DNA of 41,875 bases from a virus. The DNA is taken from IMG/VR virus record IMGVR_UViG_3300044533_000991, positions 1 to 41,875 of that record. The stretch is one strand, 5' to 3'. The position numbers were made by a program, and so were the translations under genes. Shown piece after piece: positions 7,064 through 14,799 of this stretch; the stretch's first letter is position 1, and the number at the start of each line of letters is the position of its first letter. The notes beneath the pieces are model-generated. The model did no database searches, had not been told where the DNA came from, and was given only the letters and a program-made list of their open reading frames with translations.

Positions 7064-7206
7064 AAAAACAACCCGTTACCCTCTATTCGACCGCCTCGGA
7101 ATCAGCGGCTTTATTCCGCCGATTTCTCGAAAAACAATCCCCCCGCATCACCGCCACCGCCTTTCTGGCCGCTCTCCGAGCCTTCCGCGCAAGGAGGTCC
7201 GCATGA
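7060..7206 (+). CDS. Small basic hypothetical protein
   Basis: The 48-residue frame (MKKQPVTLYSTASESAALFR) overlaps the previous stop and the next start by four bases each. It is rich in Arg, Ala and Phe and probably helical. Its last codons contain the strong AAGGAGG that serves as ribosome binding site for the following exonuclease gene. Function unknown. Confidence 0.55.
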   Translation: MKKQPVTLYSTASESAALFRRFLEKQSPRITATAFLAALRAFRARRSA

Positions 7207-7772
7207 AGGCCCGTCTTGTCGTCATTGATACCGAGACCGGCGGCCTCGATCCCGAGCGCCACGCCCTCTTGAGCGTCGCCGCCGTGGATAGCACGGATGG
7301 TGAGGCATTTGTCGGCCTCATCCGCCCCCACGCCGATTGGATCACCGAGCCCGAGGCATTGGCCAAGAACGGCTTCACCCTCGAATTTCTCGAAAAAAAC
7401 GGACGCCCCGAGCGCGAAGTCCTCCAAGACCTCGCCCTCTGGCTGGCCCAGCGCCGGTTCAGCCTCCTTGCCGGGTGCAATGTCGCCTTCGACCGCGACT
7501 TCCTCCGCGCCGCCTTCGCCCGCCACGGCATGACCTGGCCCATGAACAAGAGCGTCGATCTGCAAGCCGCCGCGTGGCTCGCCTACGAGGCCGGGCGGCT
7601 CCCGCTCCCCGAGGGCAAGGACGGCCTGCCCCGCCTCAGCCTCGACCACATCGCCGCCGCCATGGGCTTCTCGCGCAGCAGCGACACGCACAACGCCCTC
7701 GAAGACGCCCTCATGACCACGGCCTGCCTCCGCCGCCTCATCGACCGCCTACCCCCCCCGACCATTGTATGA
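7203..7772 (+). CDS. DEDDh 3'-5' exonuclease (DnaQ-like)
   Basis: The 189-residue product is a single-domain DnaQ-family exonuclease that removes nucleotides from DNA or RNA 3' ends using two metal ions. Motif Exo I is D9-T-E11 (VVIDTETGGLD). Exo II is in GCNVAFDRDFL and Exo III in the final HNALEDAL, with the His and Asp that define the DEDDh subclass. The ATG at 7203 follows AAGGAGG by six bases, the best ribosome binding site in this operon. It sits upstream of the replication genes, so proofreading or trimming during phage replication is likely. It has no polymerase domain and would act with the host polymerase. Confidence 0.88.
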   Translation: MKARLVVIDTETGGLDPERHALLSVAAVDSTDGEAFVGLIRPHADWITEPEALAKNGFTLEFLEKNGRPEREVLQDLALWLAQRRFSLLAGCNVAFDRDFLRAAFARHGMTWPMNKSVDLQAAAWLAYEAGRLPLPEGKDGLPRLSLDHIAAAMGFSRSSDTHNALEDALMTTACLRRLIDRLPPPTIV

Positions 7773-7939
7773 AAAAAAACGGCCAGCATTTCTTAGAAAC
7801 CTACGACCGCGACGACAGCCGCGCCGGTTGGAAATTCCCATCCGGAGGGGGCAAAGACATCGACGCCGCCTGCAACCGCTGGCTCGAAAAAAACACCCCA
7901 CCCTCAAAAAAGAAAAAACGCCGCTTCGGCAACTACTGA
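7769..7939 (+). CDS. Small basic hypothetical protein
   Basis: The frame encodes 56 residues, starting at an ATG that overlaps the exonuclease stop (ATGA) and continuing with an A8 run. Its C-terminus is strongly basic (PPSKKKKRRFGNY), suggesting nucleic-acid contact. It lies directly before the replication initiator-like gene. No family recognised. Confidence 0.55.
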   Translation: MKKNGQHFLETYDRDDSRAGWKFPSGGGKDIDAACNRWLEKNTPPSKKKKRRFGNY

Positions 7940-7940
7940 C

Positions 7941-8852
7941 ATGAATGCAAAAATCGAAAGCGAAATCTGGGACGACCCCGATTTCATGGAACTCCACGAC
8001 AGCGAAAAGCTCGCCGTTTTCTGGGTTCTCACCAAAGTCAACCTTCTCGGCTATGTCGAGATCACCCCTCGCAAGCTCTCCCGCGACATCGAAGCACCTT
8101 TCGATGTCATCGAAGGAGCTTGCAAGGGGCTTCCGAGGGGCTTCGTCCGCACCGAGCGCGGTGTCTGGTGCCGCAACTATATTCGCAAGCAATTCGGTTT
8201 CGGGCAGTCGCTTGTGCGTTCTCACATGGCAAAAAGCATCCGCAAGCAAATGGAGAATGTCCCCGAAGAAGTCTGCCTTTTGATTCTGAAAGAATATCCC
8301 GAAATCTCTCCATGCCCGAAGGGGCTTGGTAGCTCCTTGGAAGCTACAAGAGAAAGAGAAGGAGAAAGAGAAGGAGAAAGAGAAGGAGAAACACTTTTGC
8401 TCGAATCCGAGACTTCCACCCCGGCAACGCCCGATCCTCTCCTGACACGAATCCGAAATCTCTTCAACCTTCGAGACTCGACACCGCTCGACACTTCCTC
8501 CCTCCGAGCTTGGGAAAAAAATAAAAAAAGCGCGGCGGCCCTCACCGAAGACGAGTGGCGCACCCTCGAATGGGCCTACCGGCAAAAAGAAGGCCCCGCC
8601 GCGCAGTTCCGCCGCAAGGACTTATCCACCCTTCTGAATAACCTCCTCGCCGAAGTCACCCGCGCCCGCGATTGGGCCGCCCGCTCCGGCCACAACCCCA
8701 CCGCCGCGCCCTCCGCCCCCGTCGAACCCGCTGGCTGGCGCGACCTTATCGAGTCCGAACACCCCGAATGCAACCTCACCACCTGGGCCGCTCTCCCCGA
8801 CAGCATGAAAGCCTGGGTGCGCGAAAAACAACGCGAACTTTCCGCAGCATAA
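7941..8852 (+). CDS. Replication initiator / replisome organiser-like protein
   Basis: The N-terminal 100 residues look like the winged-helix domain of phage replication initiators (MNAKIESEIWDDPDFMELHD, LAVFWVLTKVNLLGYVEITP). A linker with three REGE repeats and an Asp/Thr/Pro-rich stretch leads to a helical C-terminal domain (LTEDEWRTLEWAYR) that may contact the helicase. Initiators of the O/DnaD type bind the origin and recruit a DnaB-family helicase, and here a DnaB-like gene lies one small gene downstream. No iterons are obvious in the gene apart from the AG-rich repeat at 8349-8391. The call rests on N-terminal similarity and gene order; I am moderately sure. Confidence 0.6.
   Translation: MNAKIESEIWDDPDFMELHDSEKLAVFWVLTKVNLLGYVEITPRKLSRDIEAPFDVIEGACKGLPRGFVRTERGVWCRNYIRKQFGFGQSLVRSHMAKSIRKQMENVPEEVCLLILKEYPEISPCPKGLGSSLEATREREGEREGEREGETLLLESETSTPATPDPLLTRIRNLFNLRDSTPLDTSSLRAWEKNKKSAAALTEDEWRTLEWAYRQKEGPAAQFRRKDLSTLLNNLLAEVTRARDWAARSGHNPTAAPSAPVEPAGWRDLIESEHPECNLTTWAALPDSMKAWVREKQRELSAA
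8349..8391 (+). repeat. 12-bp AG-rich tandem repeat inside the initiator-like gene
   Basis: About three and a half copies of GAGAAAGAGAAG encode the REGE repeats of the linker. The length is a multiple of three, so copy-number change keeps the frame. It could be a slippage product or, being purine-rich within the initiator gene, part of an origin. Confidence 0.75.
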
Positions 8853-8868
8853 ACCAAATAAAAACAAC

Positions 8869-9195
8869 ATGATAAACTACATAGAAACCATCCAAGAACC
8901 CACCGAAGGCCCCCGTATCGTCACCCGCCATTACCCCGATTGCGTGAATGATTTCCTCCGCTGGCAAGTCGGCATCTACACCGCCCGCCCCGTCGAAGAA
9001 CCTCTCTACGAGACTATTTACGACGAGAATGGCCAACCCATCCTCACCGAGTCCGACGCCATCCAGCACCGCCTCATCGGCTACGAGACGAACCCCACCG
9101 TCTTTGTCAAAGTCTTCCACCTCCTCGGCTTCGGCGCGGATTTGAAAATCGCCACCGCCGCCGCCTCACCCAAGCTCGCCGCCCTCGCCGCCTGA
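8869..9195 (+). CDS. Hypothetical protein between initiator and helicase
   Basis: The 108-residue product is acidic, with a first half of alternating aromatic and charged residues (FLRWQVGIYTARPVEEPLYE) and a C-terminal part FVKVFHLLGFGADLKIA. Its stop overlaps the helicase start by one base (TGATG), suggesting coupled translation. The position hints at a role in replication, but I recognise no domain. Confidence 0.65.
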   Translation: MINYIETIQEPTEGPRIVTRHYPDCVNDFLRWQVGIYTARPVEEPLYETIYDENGQPILTESDAIQHRLIGYETNPTVFVKVFHLLGFGADLKIATAAASPKLAALAA

Positions 9196-10559
9196 TGAAA
9201 AACTCCCTACCCGAAAACCTCCTCGCCGAGCGAGCCGTCCTCGGAGCCGCCATCGCCGATGGCCGCCACGCCGATGCCGTGTTGGAGGTCGTGAGCCCCG
9301 ACCAGCTCACGCACCCCGCCCACCGCCTCATCCTCTCCTGCCTCGCCGCCATGCGCCAAGAGGCCCGGCCCGTCGATCTCATCCTCGTCACCACCGAGTT
9401 GGAAAAACTCGGACAGCTCGAAGAGTGCGGCGGCCATCAGGGGCTCACCGATCTCGTCCAAGACCTCGCCGTCACGGCGAACTGGCGCTACTACGCCGCC
9501 GAAGTCCTCGACATCTGGCGACGCCGCTCCATGCGCCAAGCCGCCCTCGCCATGGCCGAAGCCGCCAACGACCCCGCCCTCACCACCGACGACGCCATGG
9601 AACGCTGCGAAGTCGCCCTCTACGGCCTCCGCGAGCAATCCACCAGGGAAAACCCCGTCTCCCACTGCAAAACCGCCGTCCTCGCCGCCGTCGATCACAT
9701 CGAGAAAGTCTACGCCAACCGAGGCCAGACCGTCGGCCTCTCCACCGGCATCCACGATCTCGACCGCTCCACCGGAGGATTCCTCGGCGGGCAAATGATC
9801 ATCATCGCCGCCCGCCCCGCCTGCGGCAAATCCGCCCTCGGGATGCAATTCGCCCTCCACGCCGCCATGCAATCCGCCGTGCCCACCCTCGTCTTCTCCG
9901 TCGAAATGCCCAGCACGGAACTCATGGTCCGCGCTATCTGTTCCGAGGCAGGGGTCGATCTTCAAAATGTCCGCCACGGATTTTTCGGCACCAGCCAGCT
10001 TGCCGGAGTCGGAGCCGCCGCCGCCCGCGTCGCCCAAGCCAAACTCTACCTCGACGACACCCCCGGCCTCACCGTCGCCCAATTCCGCTCCCGCGCCCGC
10101 CGAGCCAAGACCCAGCACGGCCTCGGCCTCATCGTCGTCGATTACCTGCAATTCATGCACGGCAGCTCCAAGAGGGCAGGGGAGAGCCGCGCCCTTGAAG
10201 TCTCCGAGATCAGCAAAGCCATCAAGACCACCGCCAAAGAGTTAAACATCCCCATCATCGCCTTGGCCCAGCTGAACCGCGACGCCGACGAAGGCTCCAA
10301 GCCCAAGCTCTCGAACCTCCGCGAATCCGGCAGCATCGAGCAAGACGCCGACACCGTGCTCCTCATTCACCGCCTGGATAAAAACAAAAAACGCGACGCC
10401 GACGAAGAGCCCATGGATCACAACACCCTGCTCATCTTGGCCAAGCAAAGAAACGGCCCCACCCCAGAGATCAAGCTGAACTTCATCGGCCAGCACACCA
10501 TTTTCCGAAATGTCACCGAAAAACTCTACAGCAACAACCAAAACGAAAGGCAGAAGTAA
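9195..10559 (+). CDS. Replicative DNA helicase, DnaB family
   Basis: The 454-residue product has the two-domain DnaB layout. The helical N-terminal domain begins NLLAERAVLGAAIADG. The RecA-like motor has Walker A IIIAARPACGKSALG (Lys212), a variant of the common GRPGMGKT, Walker B GLIVVDYLQFM, and the later LAQLNRDAD and LRESGSIEQDADTV motifs. DnaB hexamers unwind the fork 5' to 3' on the lagging-strand template. The gene starts one base inside the previous stop and follows an initiator-like gene, so the phage probably loads its own helicase and relies on host primase and polymerase; no DnaC-type loader is seen. Length is close to bacterial DnaB. Confidence 0.94.
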   Translation: MKNSLPENLLAERAVLGAAIADGRHADAVLEVVSPDQLTHPAHRLILSCLAAMRQEARPVDLILVTTELEKLGQLEECGGHQGLTDLVQDLAVTANWRYYAAEVLDIWRRRSMRQAALAMAEAANDPALTTDDAMERCEVALYGLREQSTRENPVSHCKTAVLAAVDHIEKVYANRGQTVGLSTGIHDLDRSTGGFLGGQMIIIAARPACGKSALGMQFALHAAMQSAVPTLVFSVEMPSTELMVRAICSEAGVDLQNVRHGFFGTSQLAGVGAAAARVAQAKLYLDDTPGLTVAQFRSRARRAKTQHGLGLIVVDYLQFMHGSSKRAGESRALEVSEISKAIKTTAKELNIPIIALAQLNRDADEGSKPKLSNLRESGSIEQDADTVLLIHRLDKNKKRDADEEPMDHNTLLILAKQRNGPTPEIKLNFIGQHTIFRNVTEKLYSNNQNERQK

Positions 10560-10596
10560 TTTCCCTAGAACAAACAACTAAAACCAAAACAATAAA

Positions 10597-11379
10597 ATGA
10601 AAGTAGAACTACAAATAATCAATCCATCTAAAGCAGAGCAACTGCTTAAACTTAATACAATAAACAGGACAGTCAATAAAAAGCATGTTGCCACACTTGC
10701 GCGTGAAATGAAGCGTGGGCGTTGGAAATTAAACGGTGACACCATCTGCATAAGCGGAACGCGCTTAATTGACGGTCAACATAGGCTAATGGCAGTAATA
10801 GAAAGCGGTTGTGAAATTCAGACATTGATTGTTGAGGGGGTCGAAGCCGATGTATTCGACACAAAAGATGTAGGCCGCCGCCGTTCTGCTGGTGACACTC
10901 TTTCGGTTCGTGGAGAGACTGACACTAAAACACTTGCTGCTGCACTTGTTGTTGTTGACCGATACATGACCGGGCGCATGTCTAAAGTTGTTCGTTATAC
11001 AAATACCGAAGTCGAGGAGCTTTTGATAAAATATCCCGGTATTAGGTTGAGTGTAAGAAAGGCTCGGCAAACCAAAAGATTAGTAGCTAAATCTATATTG
11101 ATAGGTTGCCATTATTTATTTACGCAAAAAGATCCTGAATTTGCTGATCAATTTATTAGCGACCTTGTGACAGGGCATGACTTAAACGAATGTGATTCTG
11201 TTTATTTGCTTAGAGAGCGTTTAATGAGCAATGCCTTATCAAAATCTAAATTAGATTCAAGTTACATTATGGCTTTGATTATCAAAGCGTGGAACCACCG
11301 CCGCGATAAAAATACCATCCGGCATCTTCGCTTTATCCAAGAAGGTAAAAGTCCAGAAGCTTTCCCTATTGTCAAATAA
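10597..11379 (+). CDS. ParB/DGQHR-like domain protein, AT-rich
   Basis: The 260-residue product contains a ParB-N-like core: NTINRTVNKKHVATLAREMK, then TRLIDGQHRLMAVIESG with the DGQHR signature. Members of this fold bind or hydrolyse nucleotides (CTPase in ParB, other activities elsewhere) and many phage homologues have no known role. The C-terminal half is helical and ends in a basic segment (AWNHRRDKNTIRHLRFI). Base composition is far more AT-rich than its neighbours, with A/T-ending codons throughout, which is a clear sign of recent acquisition. It interrupts the otherwise tightly overlapped operon, having 37 and 15 bases of spacing. Start ATG at 10597; function unknown. Confidence 0.75.
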   Translation: MKVELQIINPSKAEQLLKLNTINRTVNKKHVATLAREMKRGRWKLNGDTICISGTRLIDGQHRLMAVIESGCEIQTLIVEGVEADVFDTKDVGRRRSAGDTLSVRGETDTKTLAAALVVVDRYMTGRMSKVVRYTNTEVEELLIKYPGIRLSVRKARQTKRLVAKSILIGCHYLFTQKDPEFADQFISDLVTGHDLNECDSVYLLRERLMSNALSKSKLDSSYIMALIIKAWNHRRDKNTIRHLRFIQEGKSPEAFPIVK

Positions 11380-11394
11380 CCACAAAATAACACC

Positions 11395-11637
11395 ATGACC
11401 CTCAACCACAAATCCACCCGCACGCTTACCGAGCACACCTACCGCCTCACCGACGACTCCGACCACAGCCTCGGAAACATCGTCATCACCTTCGAGAACG
11501 GCAGGTTTTTGAAATGCGACTTCCCATTTCGCGGCACCTACACCCGCGAGCAATGGGCCGTCCTCGCCGAGATCGAAGCCGAAATCCAGCGCCTCCACCT
11601 CGGCAAACAACCCATCGACCGCTTCTTCGATTTATGA
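11395..11637 (+). CDS. Hypothetical protein, 80 residues
   Basis: The small product (MTLNHKSTRTLTEHTYRLTD) is acidic and likely a mixed alpha/beta domain, with ITFENGRFLKCDFPFRGTYT followed by a helix EQWAVLAEIEAEIQRL. The gene returns to the GC-rich style of the phage after the AT-rich insert. It overlaps the next start by four bases. No family recognised. Confidence 0.6.
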   Translation: MTLNHKSTRTLTEHTYRLTDDSDHSLGNIVITFENGRFLKCDFPFRGTYTREQWAVLAEIEAEIQRLHLGKQPIDRFFDL

Positions 11638-11894
11638 GCCAATCCATCGACCCCTTGATCGCCTGTCCCGCCTGCCGCCGCGAGTGGCAGGACCACCCCG
11701 GCGTCGCGCATTGTTGCAAGCTCGCCACCGAGTTAGCCGCCAGCCTGCGCGACATCCTCACCTATGTGCGCGCCCCCGAATACTCCCGCGACATCACCGA
11801 GCAGGAAATCTTCTTCGACGCGGTGGAAAACGCCCGCCGCCTCGTCGTTAAAGCCGGGCATTTCCAAGACTATCCCCCCGAGCCCCATCCATGA
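11634..11894 (+). CDS. Hypothetical cysteine-containing protein, 86 residues
   Basis: It opens with MSQSIDPLIACPACRREWQD and HCC further on, a CxxC pair followed by HCC that could bind zinc. The rest is helical and acidic (ITEQEIFFDAVENARRLVV). ATGA overlaps at both ends place it firmly in the operon. It is one of several cysteine-rich micro-proteins here (12319, 12734). Role unknown. Confidence 0.6.
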   Translation: MSQSIDPLIACPACRREWQDHPGVAHCCKLATELAASLRDILTYVRAPEYSRDITEQEIFFDAVENARRLVVKAGHFQDYPPEPHP

Positions 11895-12322
11895 AATTGA
11901 CCACAGAGAACACAGAGGACACGGAGAGGGCTACGCCAGAGACGGACGCCAAAGTTTCCGGACACATTGGATTCTATTCGTGTGCAACGGTTCCCGCTGA
12001 ATTGTGCCGCCGCATGGAGCGCGAGCGTGACGAGGCGAGGGCCGGACGACAGGCTTACAAGCAACTTGCGGTCAAACATGCGCAAGAGCGCGACAGGGCG
12101 CGGAAGCTAGCTGAGGAATTTCACAAAGATCAGACGCGGCTACTCATGGAGCGCGACGAGGCGCGGGAGCAAGTGGCCGAACTCTCTGCGGTGGTGAAGG
12201 GACTCCGCGCCATCATGCGTCAAGAGGCTCAAGCCGCCGAAAAGAAAATCAAAGAGGCTCACGAAATCGCCTTCCGCGCCCTCATTCAGCGCGACGAAAT
12301 TTTGAAAGCTATGGCAATATGA
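11891..12322 (+). CDS. Coiled-coil protein whose N-terminus is encoded by a dispersed repeat
   Basis: The 143-residue product begins MKLTTENTEDTERATPE, which is the translation of an ACAGAGGACAC-type repeat, and continues as a long charged helix with Glu/Arg heptads (MERERDEARAGRQAYKQLAV, QVAELSAVVKGLRAIMRQEA). It resembles small phage coiled-coil proteins of unknown role. A later start is possible (the Met of RRMERERD at about residue 42), which would leave the repeat as a leader. The start given overlaps the previous stop and the end overlaps the next start. Confidence 0.6.
   Translation: MKLTTENTEDTERATPETDAKVSGHIGFYSCATVPAELCRRMERERDEARAGRQAYKQLAVKHAQERDRARKLAEEFHKDQTRLLMERDEAREQVAELSAVVKGLRAIMRQEAQAAEKKIKEAHEIAFRALIQRDEILKAMAI
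11897..11930 (+). repeat. Dispersed ACAGAGG repeat, copy 1 (forward)
   Basis: The core ACCACAGAGAACACAGAGGA continues as CACGGAGAGG. This is one of five copies in the window and the only one read as protein. Confidence 0.85.
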
Positions 12323-12558
12323 CCTGCCCCACCTGCCAAGCCGATACGCGGGTTCTTTCTTGCCGACCGGTAGGAGAGGAATTTGTGCGCCGCCGCCTGT
12401 GCGAGAACGGCCACCGGTTCAACACCTCCGAGACCCTGCGGCCCGGCCCGTTCCCCTGGCGACCAGCCAAAGTCAAGAAAACCCAAAAACCCAAGCCCAA
12501 ACCCAAGCCGCAAGCCACCCACTGGCTCGCCCGCATCGCCGCCGCCGTTTCCGCATGA
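12319..12558 (+). CDS. Stand-alone NrdR-like zinc-ribbon protein
   Basis: The first 40 residues copy the zinc ribbon of NrdR, the repressor of ribonucleotide reductase: MTCPTCQADTRVLSCRPVGE, then FVRRRLCENGHRFNTSE. NrdR has CxxC...CxxC plus a C-terminal ATP-cone; here His replaces the last Cys (CENGH) and there is no ATP-cone, only a Lys/Pro tail. A DNA-binding micro-protein that competes at NrdR boxes, raising dNTP supply during infection, would be a logical role but is inference. The gene overlaps the coiled-coil gene before it and the next start by ATGA. Confidence 0.65.
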   Translation: MTCPTCQADTRVLSCRPVGEEFVRRRLCENGHRFNTSETLRPGPFPWRPAKVKKTQKPKPKPKPQATHWLARIAAAVSA

Positions 12559-12737
12559 ACTCACTCCGCGACTACCTCACCGCCCACCGGTTCGATCCCA
12601 CCCACGCCCTGAATCTCCTGCAAGACCACGGCATCATCTCCGACGAATGCGTCACCCCCGAAGATGTCGGCGACGCCGGACGCGCCATCACCTGGTTAAG
12701 CCTCCGCGAATCCGAACTCCTCCCCGCCAAGCCATGA
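12555..12737 (+). CDS. Small hypothetical protein, 60 residues
   Basis: The frame (MNSLRDYLTAHRFDPTHALN) is acidic and probably all helical; the pattern LLQDHGIISDECV resembles a small HTH without being convincing. It overlaps its neighbours by four bases on each side. No family recognised. Confidence 0.55.
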   Translation: MNSLRDYLTAHRFDPTHALNLLQDHGIISDECVTPEDVGDAGRAITWLSLRESELLPAKP

Positions 12738-12913
12738 GCCCCTCCGCCGCTCATGCCATGTGTGGCTCCAAGACCCGCTACGCCCGCAAAGCCGATGCCG
12801 CCTATGCGCGGCATTATCGGCTCTACCGGGATACCCGCCGGAATAAACCCGATTTCCTGCGCATCTACCATTGCCCCGTCTGCAACGGCTGGCACCTCAC
12901 CCGCAAACCCTAA
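12734..12913 (+). CDS. Small zinc-finger-like protein, 59 residues
   Basis: The product is basic and ends with YHCPVCNGWHLTRKP, a CPxC plus H arrangement common in short phage proteins of unknown role. An earlier Cys (HAMCGSKTRYARK) could complete a metal site. It is the last gene before the terminase and is followed by a dispersed repeat. It could be an HNH-like remnant, but the catalytic pattern is missing. Confidence 0.6.
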   Translation: MSPSAAHAMCGSKTRYARKADAAYARHYRLYRDTRRNKPDFLRIYHCPVCNGWHLTRKP

Positions 12914-12950
12914 CTCCTCCTCCGTGCTCTCCGTGTCCTCCGTGGTTAAA
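12914..12950 (-). repeat. Dispersed ACAGAGG repeat, copy 2 (reverse)
   Basis: Read on the minus strand this is TTAACCACGGAGGACACGG continuing to AGAGCACGGAGG. It fills the whole gap between the zinc-finger gene and the terminase. Confidence 0.85.
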
Positions 12951-12952
12951 TC

Positions 12953-14662
12953 ATGATCCCGCAAACCCCCAACCCCGTCATTCCTCCCATCGAAGTCGAA
13001 GGCCGCCGCGCCGATGGCAGCTTCGTCGTCCGCTACCGAGGCCAAAAGCTCGCCGCCACCGAGGCCCAACTGCTGGCCATCCACCGCGAGCGCGAGGAGC
13101 AGATCGCCCGCATGGTCGAAGACCCGTGGCGCTACGGCTGGCTGAACCCCGCCTGGCAGCGAGCCGATTCCGCCTATGCCGACCTCCGCGAGAAATTCCC
13201 CAAAGGCGTCACCGAGCTCCTCATCCTCGGCGGCAACCGCTCCGGCAAGTCCCGCTACTTCGCCCGCCGCGCCATGCAGCACCTCGTCGAAAAGCCCGGC
13301 GCGAAAGTCTGGTGCCTCCAATCGACCGAAGCCGCCAGCATTCAAAACCAGCAGCCCTACTTGTGGGAGTATTTGCCGAAAGAGTGGAAACCCAGCGCCA
13401 GCGGCAAACTCAAAAAAGGTGCCGTCGCCAACATCACCTACTCCCAGAAAGGCGGCTTCACCGAAAACAGCTTCGTCCTGCCGAATGGCTCCCAATGCTG
13501 GTTCAAGTTCTACTCGATGGATGTCACTAGTATAGAAGGGGCTGAGCTAAATTTCTGTTGGGCAGACGAGCTAGTGACCCCTGACTGGTTGGAAGCCCTT
13601 CGTTTTAGGCTACTTACGCGAGACGGTGAACTCGGCATCGGCTTCACGCCGGTGGAAGGCTACACAACGACGGTCAAAGAATACCTCGACGGCGCGAAAA
13701 CCTTAGAGGAATGCCCCGCCCCGCTCCTGCCCCGCTACCGCGACGGCCACCTCCTCGGCGTCGAGACCGTCCCCCGCGTCCAGCAATGCACCCGCGAGAA
13801 AGCCCGCGTCGTGTATTTCCACACTGCCGACAACCCCTTCGGCAACCCCGAGGCCATGGAGACCGAACTGCGCGGCAGCAACCGCGAGCGAATCTTGATG
13901 CGTGCCTACGGCGTCCCCACCAAAGCGCGGCTCTCCATGTTCCCGAAATTCCGCGAGAATGTGCATGTCGTCCCTCACGACAAAGTTCCCAAGGAGGGAA
14001 CCGTCTTCCATTTCGTCGATCCCGGCGAAGGGAAAGCGTGGGCCATGTTGTGGATTCGATTTACTCCAGACAACCGTTGTTGGATTTACCGCGAATGGCC
14101 AAACCAACTGGAATACATCGAAGGTGTCGGATACCCCGGCCCGTGGGCTGAGGCTGATGGCAAGCTCGAAGATGGCCGCCCTGGCCCCGCCCAAAAAGCC
14201 TGCTGCTGGTTTGGATTCAAAGAATACAAAGCCGTCATCGAGGCTGCCGAGAAAGCCGACGACATCGCCAAAGTCGAAGAACGCTGGATGGATTCTCGCT
14301 ACGGCAACACCCCCACCATGACTGAAGAAGGCGTGCGCACGCTCATCGAGCAATGCGAAGACCGTATGGGCCTACATTTCAAAGCCACCTCCGGCAAAGC
14401 CATCACTGAAGGCGTCGGCATCATCAACGATTGGCTCGCCTTCGACGAGGAGCGTCCCCTTGGGTCCGATAACTCCCCGAGACTCTACATCAGCGAGCGT
14501 TGCCAAAATCTCATCTACTCCCTCAAAACTTGGACTGGCAAAGACGGAAAGCACGGCGCAACCAAAGACTGGATTGATGTTCTCCGCTACATCGTCCTCG
14601 CCAAAGATGTCGAATATGTGGACCCGGATTCCCTCCGCACCCGAGGAGGCGGCTGCTATTAA
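12953..14662 (+). CDS. terL: Terminase large subunit
   Basis: The 569-residue product is the packaging ATPase-nuclease that docks on the portal, pumps DNA into the capsid and cuts concatemers. Walker A is ILGGNRSGKSRYFARRA (Lys99), Walker B is ELNFCWADE, and a coupling motif region follows (GIGFTPVEGYTT). The C-terminal RNase H-like nuclease has Asp candidates in HFVDPGEGKAWA and WMDSRYGNT. Length is typical. The gene starts three bases after a dispersed repeat. A short patch around 13525-13640 uses A/T-ending codons unlike the rest of the gene, suggesting a recombination tract around Walker B. No certain small subunit lies next to it. Confidence 0.93.
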   Translation: MIPQTPNPVIPPIEVEGRRADGSFVVRYRGQKLAATEAQLLAIHREREEQIARMVEDPWRYGWLNPAWQRADSAYADLREKFPKGVTELLILGGNRSGKSRYFARRAMQHLVEKPGAKVWCLQSTEAASIQNQQPYLWEYLPKEWKPSASGKLKKGAVANITYSQKGGFTENSFVLPNGSQCWFKFYSMDVTSIEGAELNFCWADELVTPDWLEALRFRLLTRDGELGIGFTPVEGYTTTVKEYLDGAKTLEECPAPLLPRYRDGHLLGVETVPRVQQCTREKARVVYFHTADNPFGNPEAMETELRGSNRERILMRAYGVPTKARLSMFPKFRENVHVVPHDKVPKEGTVFHFVDPGEGKAWAMLWIRFTPDNRCWIYREWPNQLEYIEGVGYPGPWAEADGKLEDGRPGPAQKACCWFGFKEYKAVIEAAEKADDIAKVEERWMDSRYGNTPTMTEEGVRTLIEQCEDRMGLHFKATSGKAITEGVGIINDWLAFDEERPLGSDNSPRLYISERCQNLIYSLKTWTGKDGKHGATKDWIDVLRYIVLAKDVEYVDPDSLRTRGGGCY

Positions 14663-14799
14663 AAACACATCAGAACCACAAACCCCCACGCAGCCCCATT
14701 CCAAGCCATTCTCCAGACACATCACATTTTCTCCGTGTCCTCTGTGTCCTCTGTGGTCAATCCCCTCCCTTGACCTCCCCCCGTAAAATCTCCCTAAGC
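14663..14799. other. Gap after terL with repeat and TTGACC box
   Basis: The gap holds dispersed repeat copy 3 and a TTGACC box at 14770 followed by TAAAAT eight bases later. A spacer this short is unlike a standard sigma-70 promoter. I see no gene. Confidence 0.4.
14730..14762 (-). repeat. Dispersed ACAGAGG repeat, copy 3 (reverse)
   Basis: On the minus strand it reads TTGACCACAGAGGACACAGA then GGACACGGAG. It has the same orientation as copy 4 at 15604-15637; together they bracket a three-gene cassette. Confidence 0.85.
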
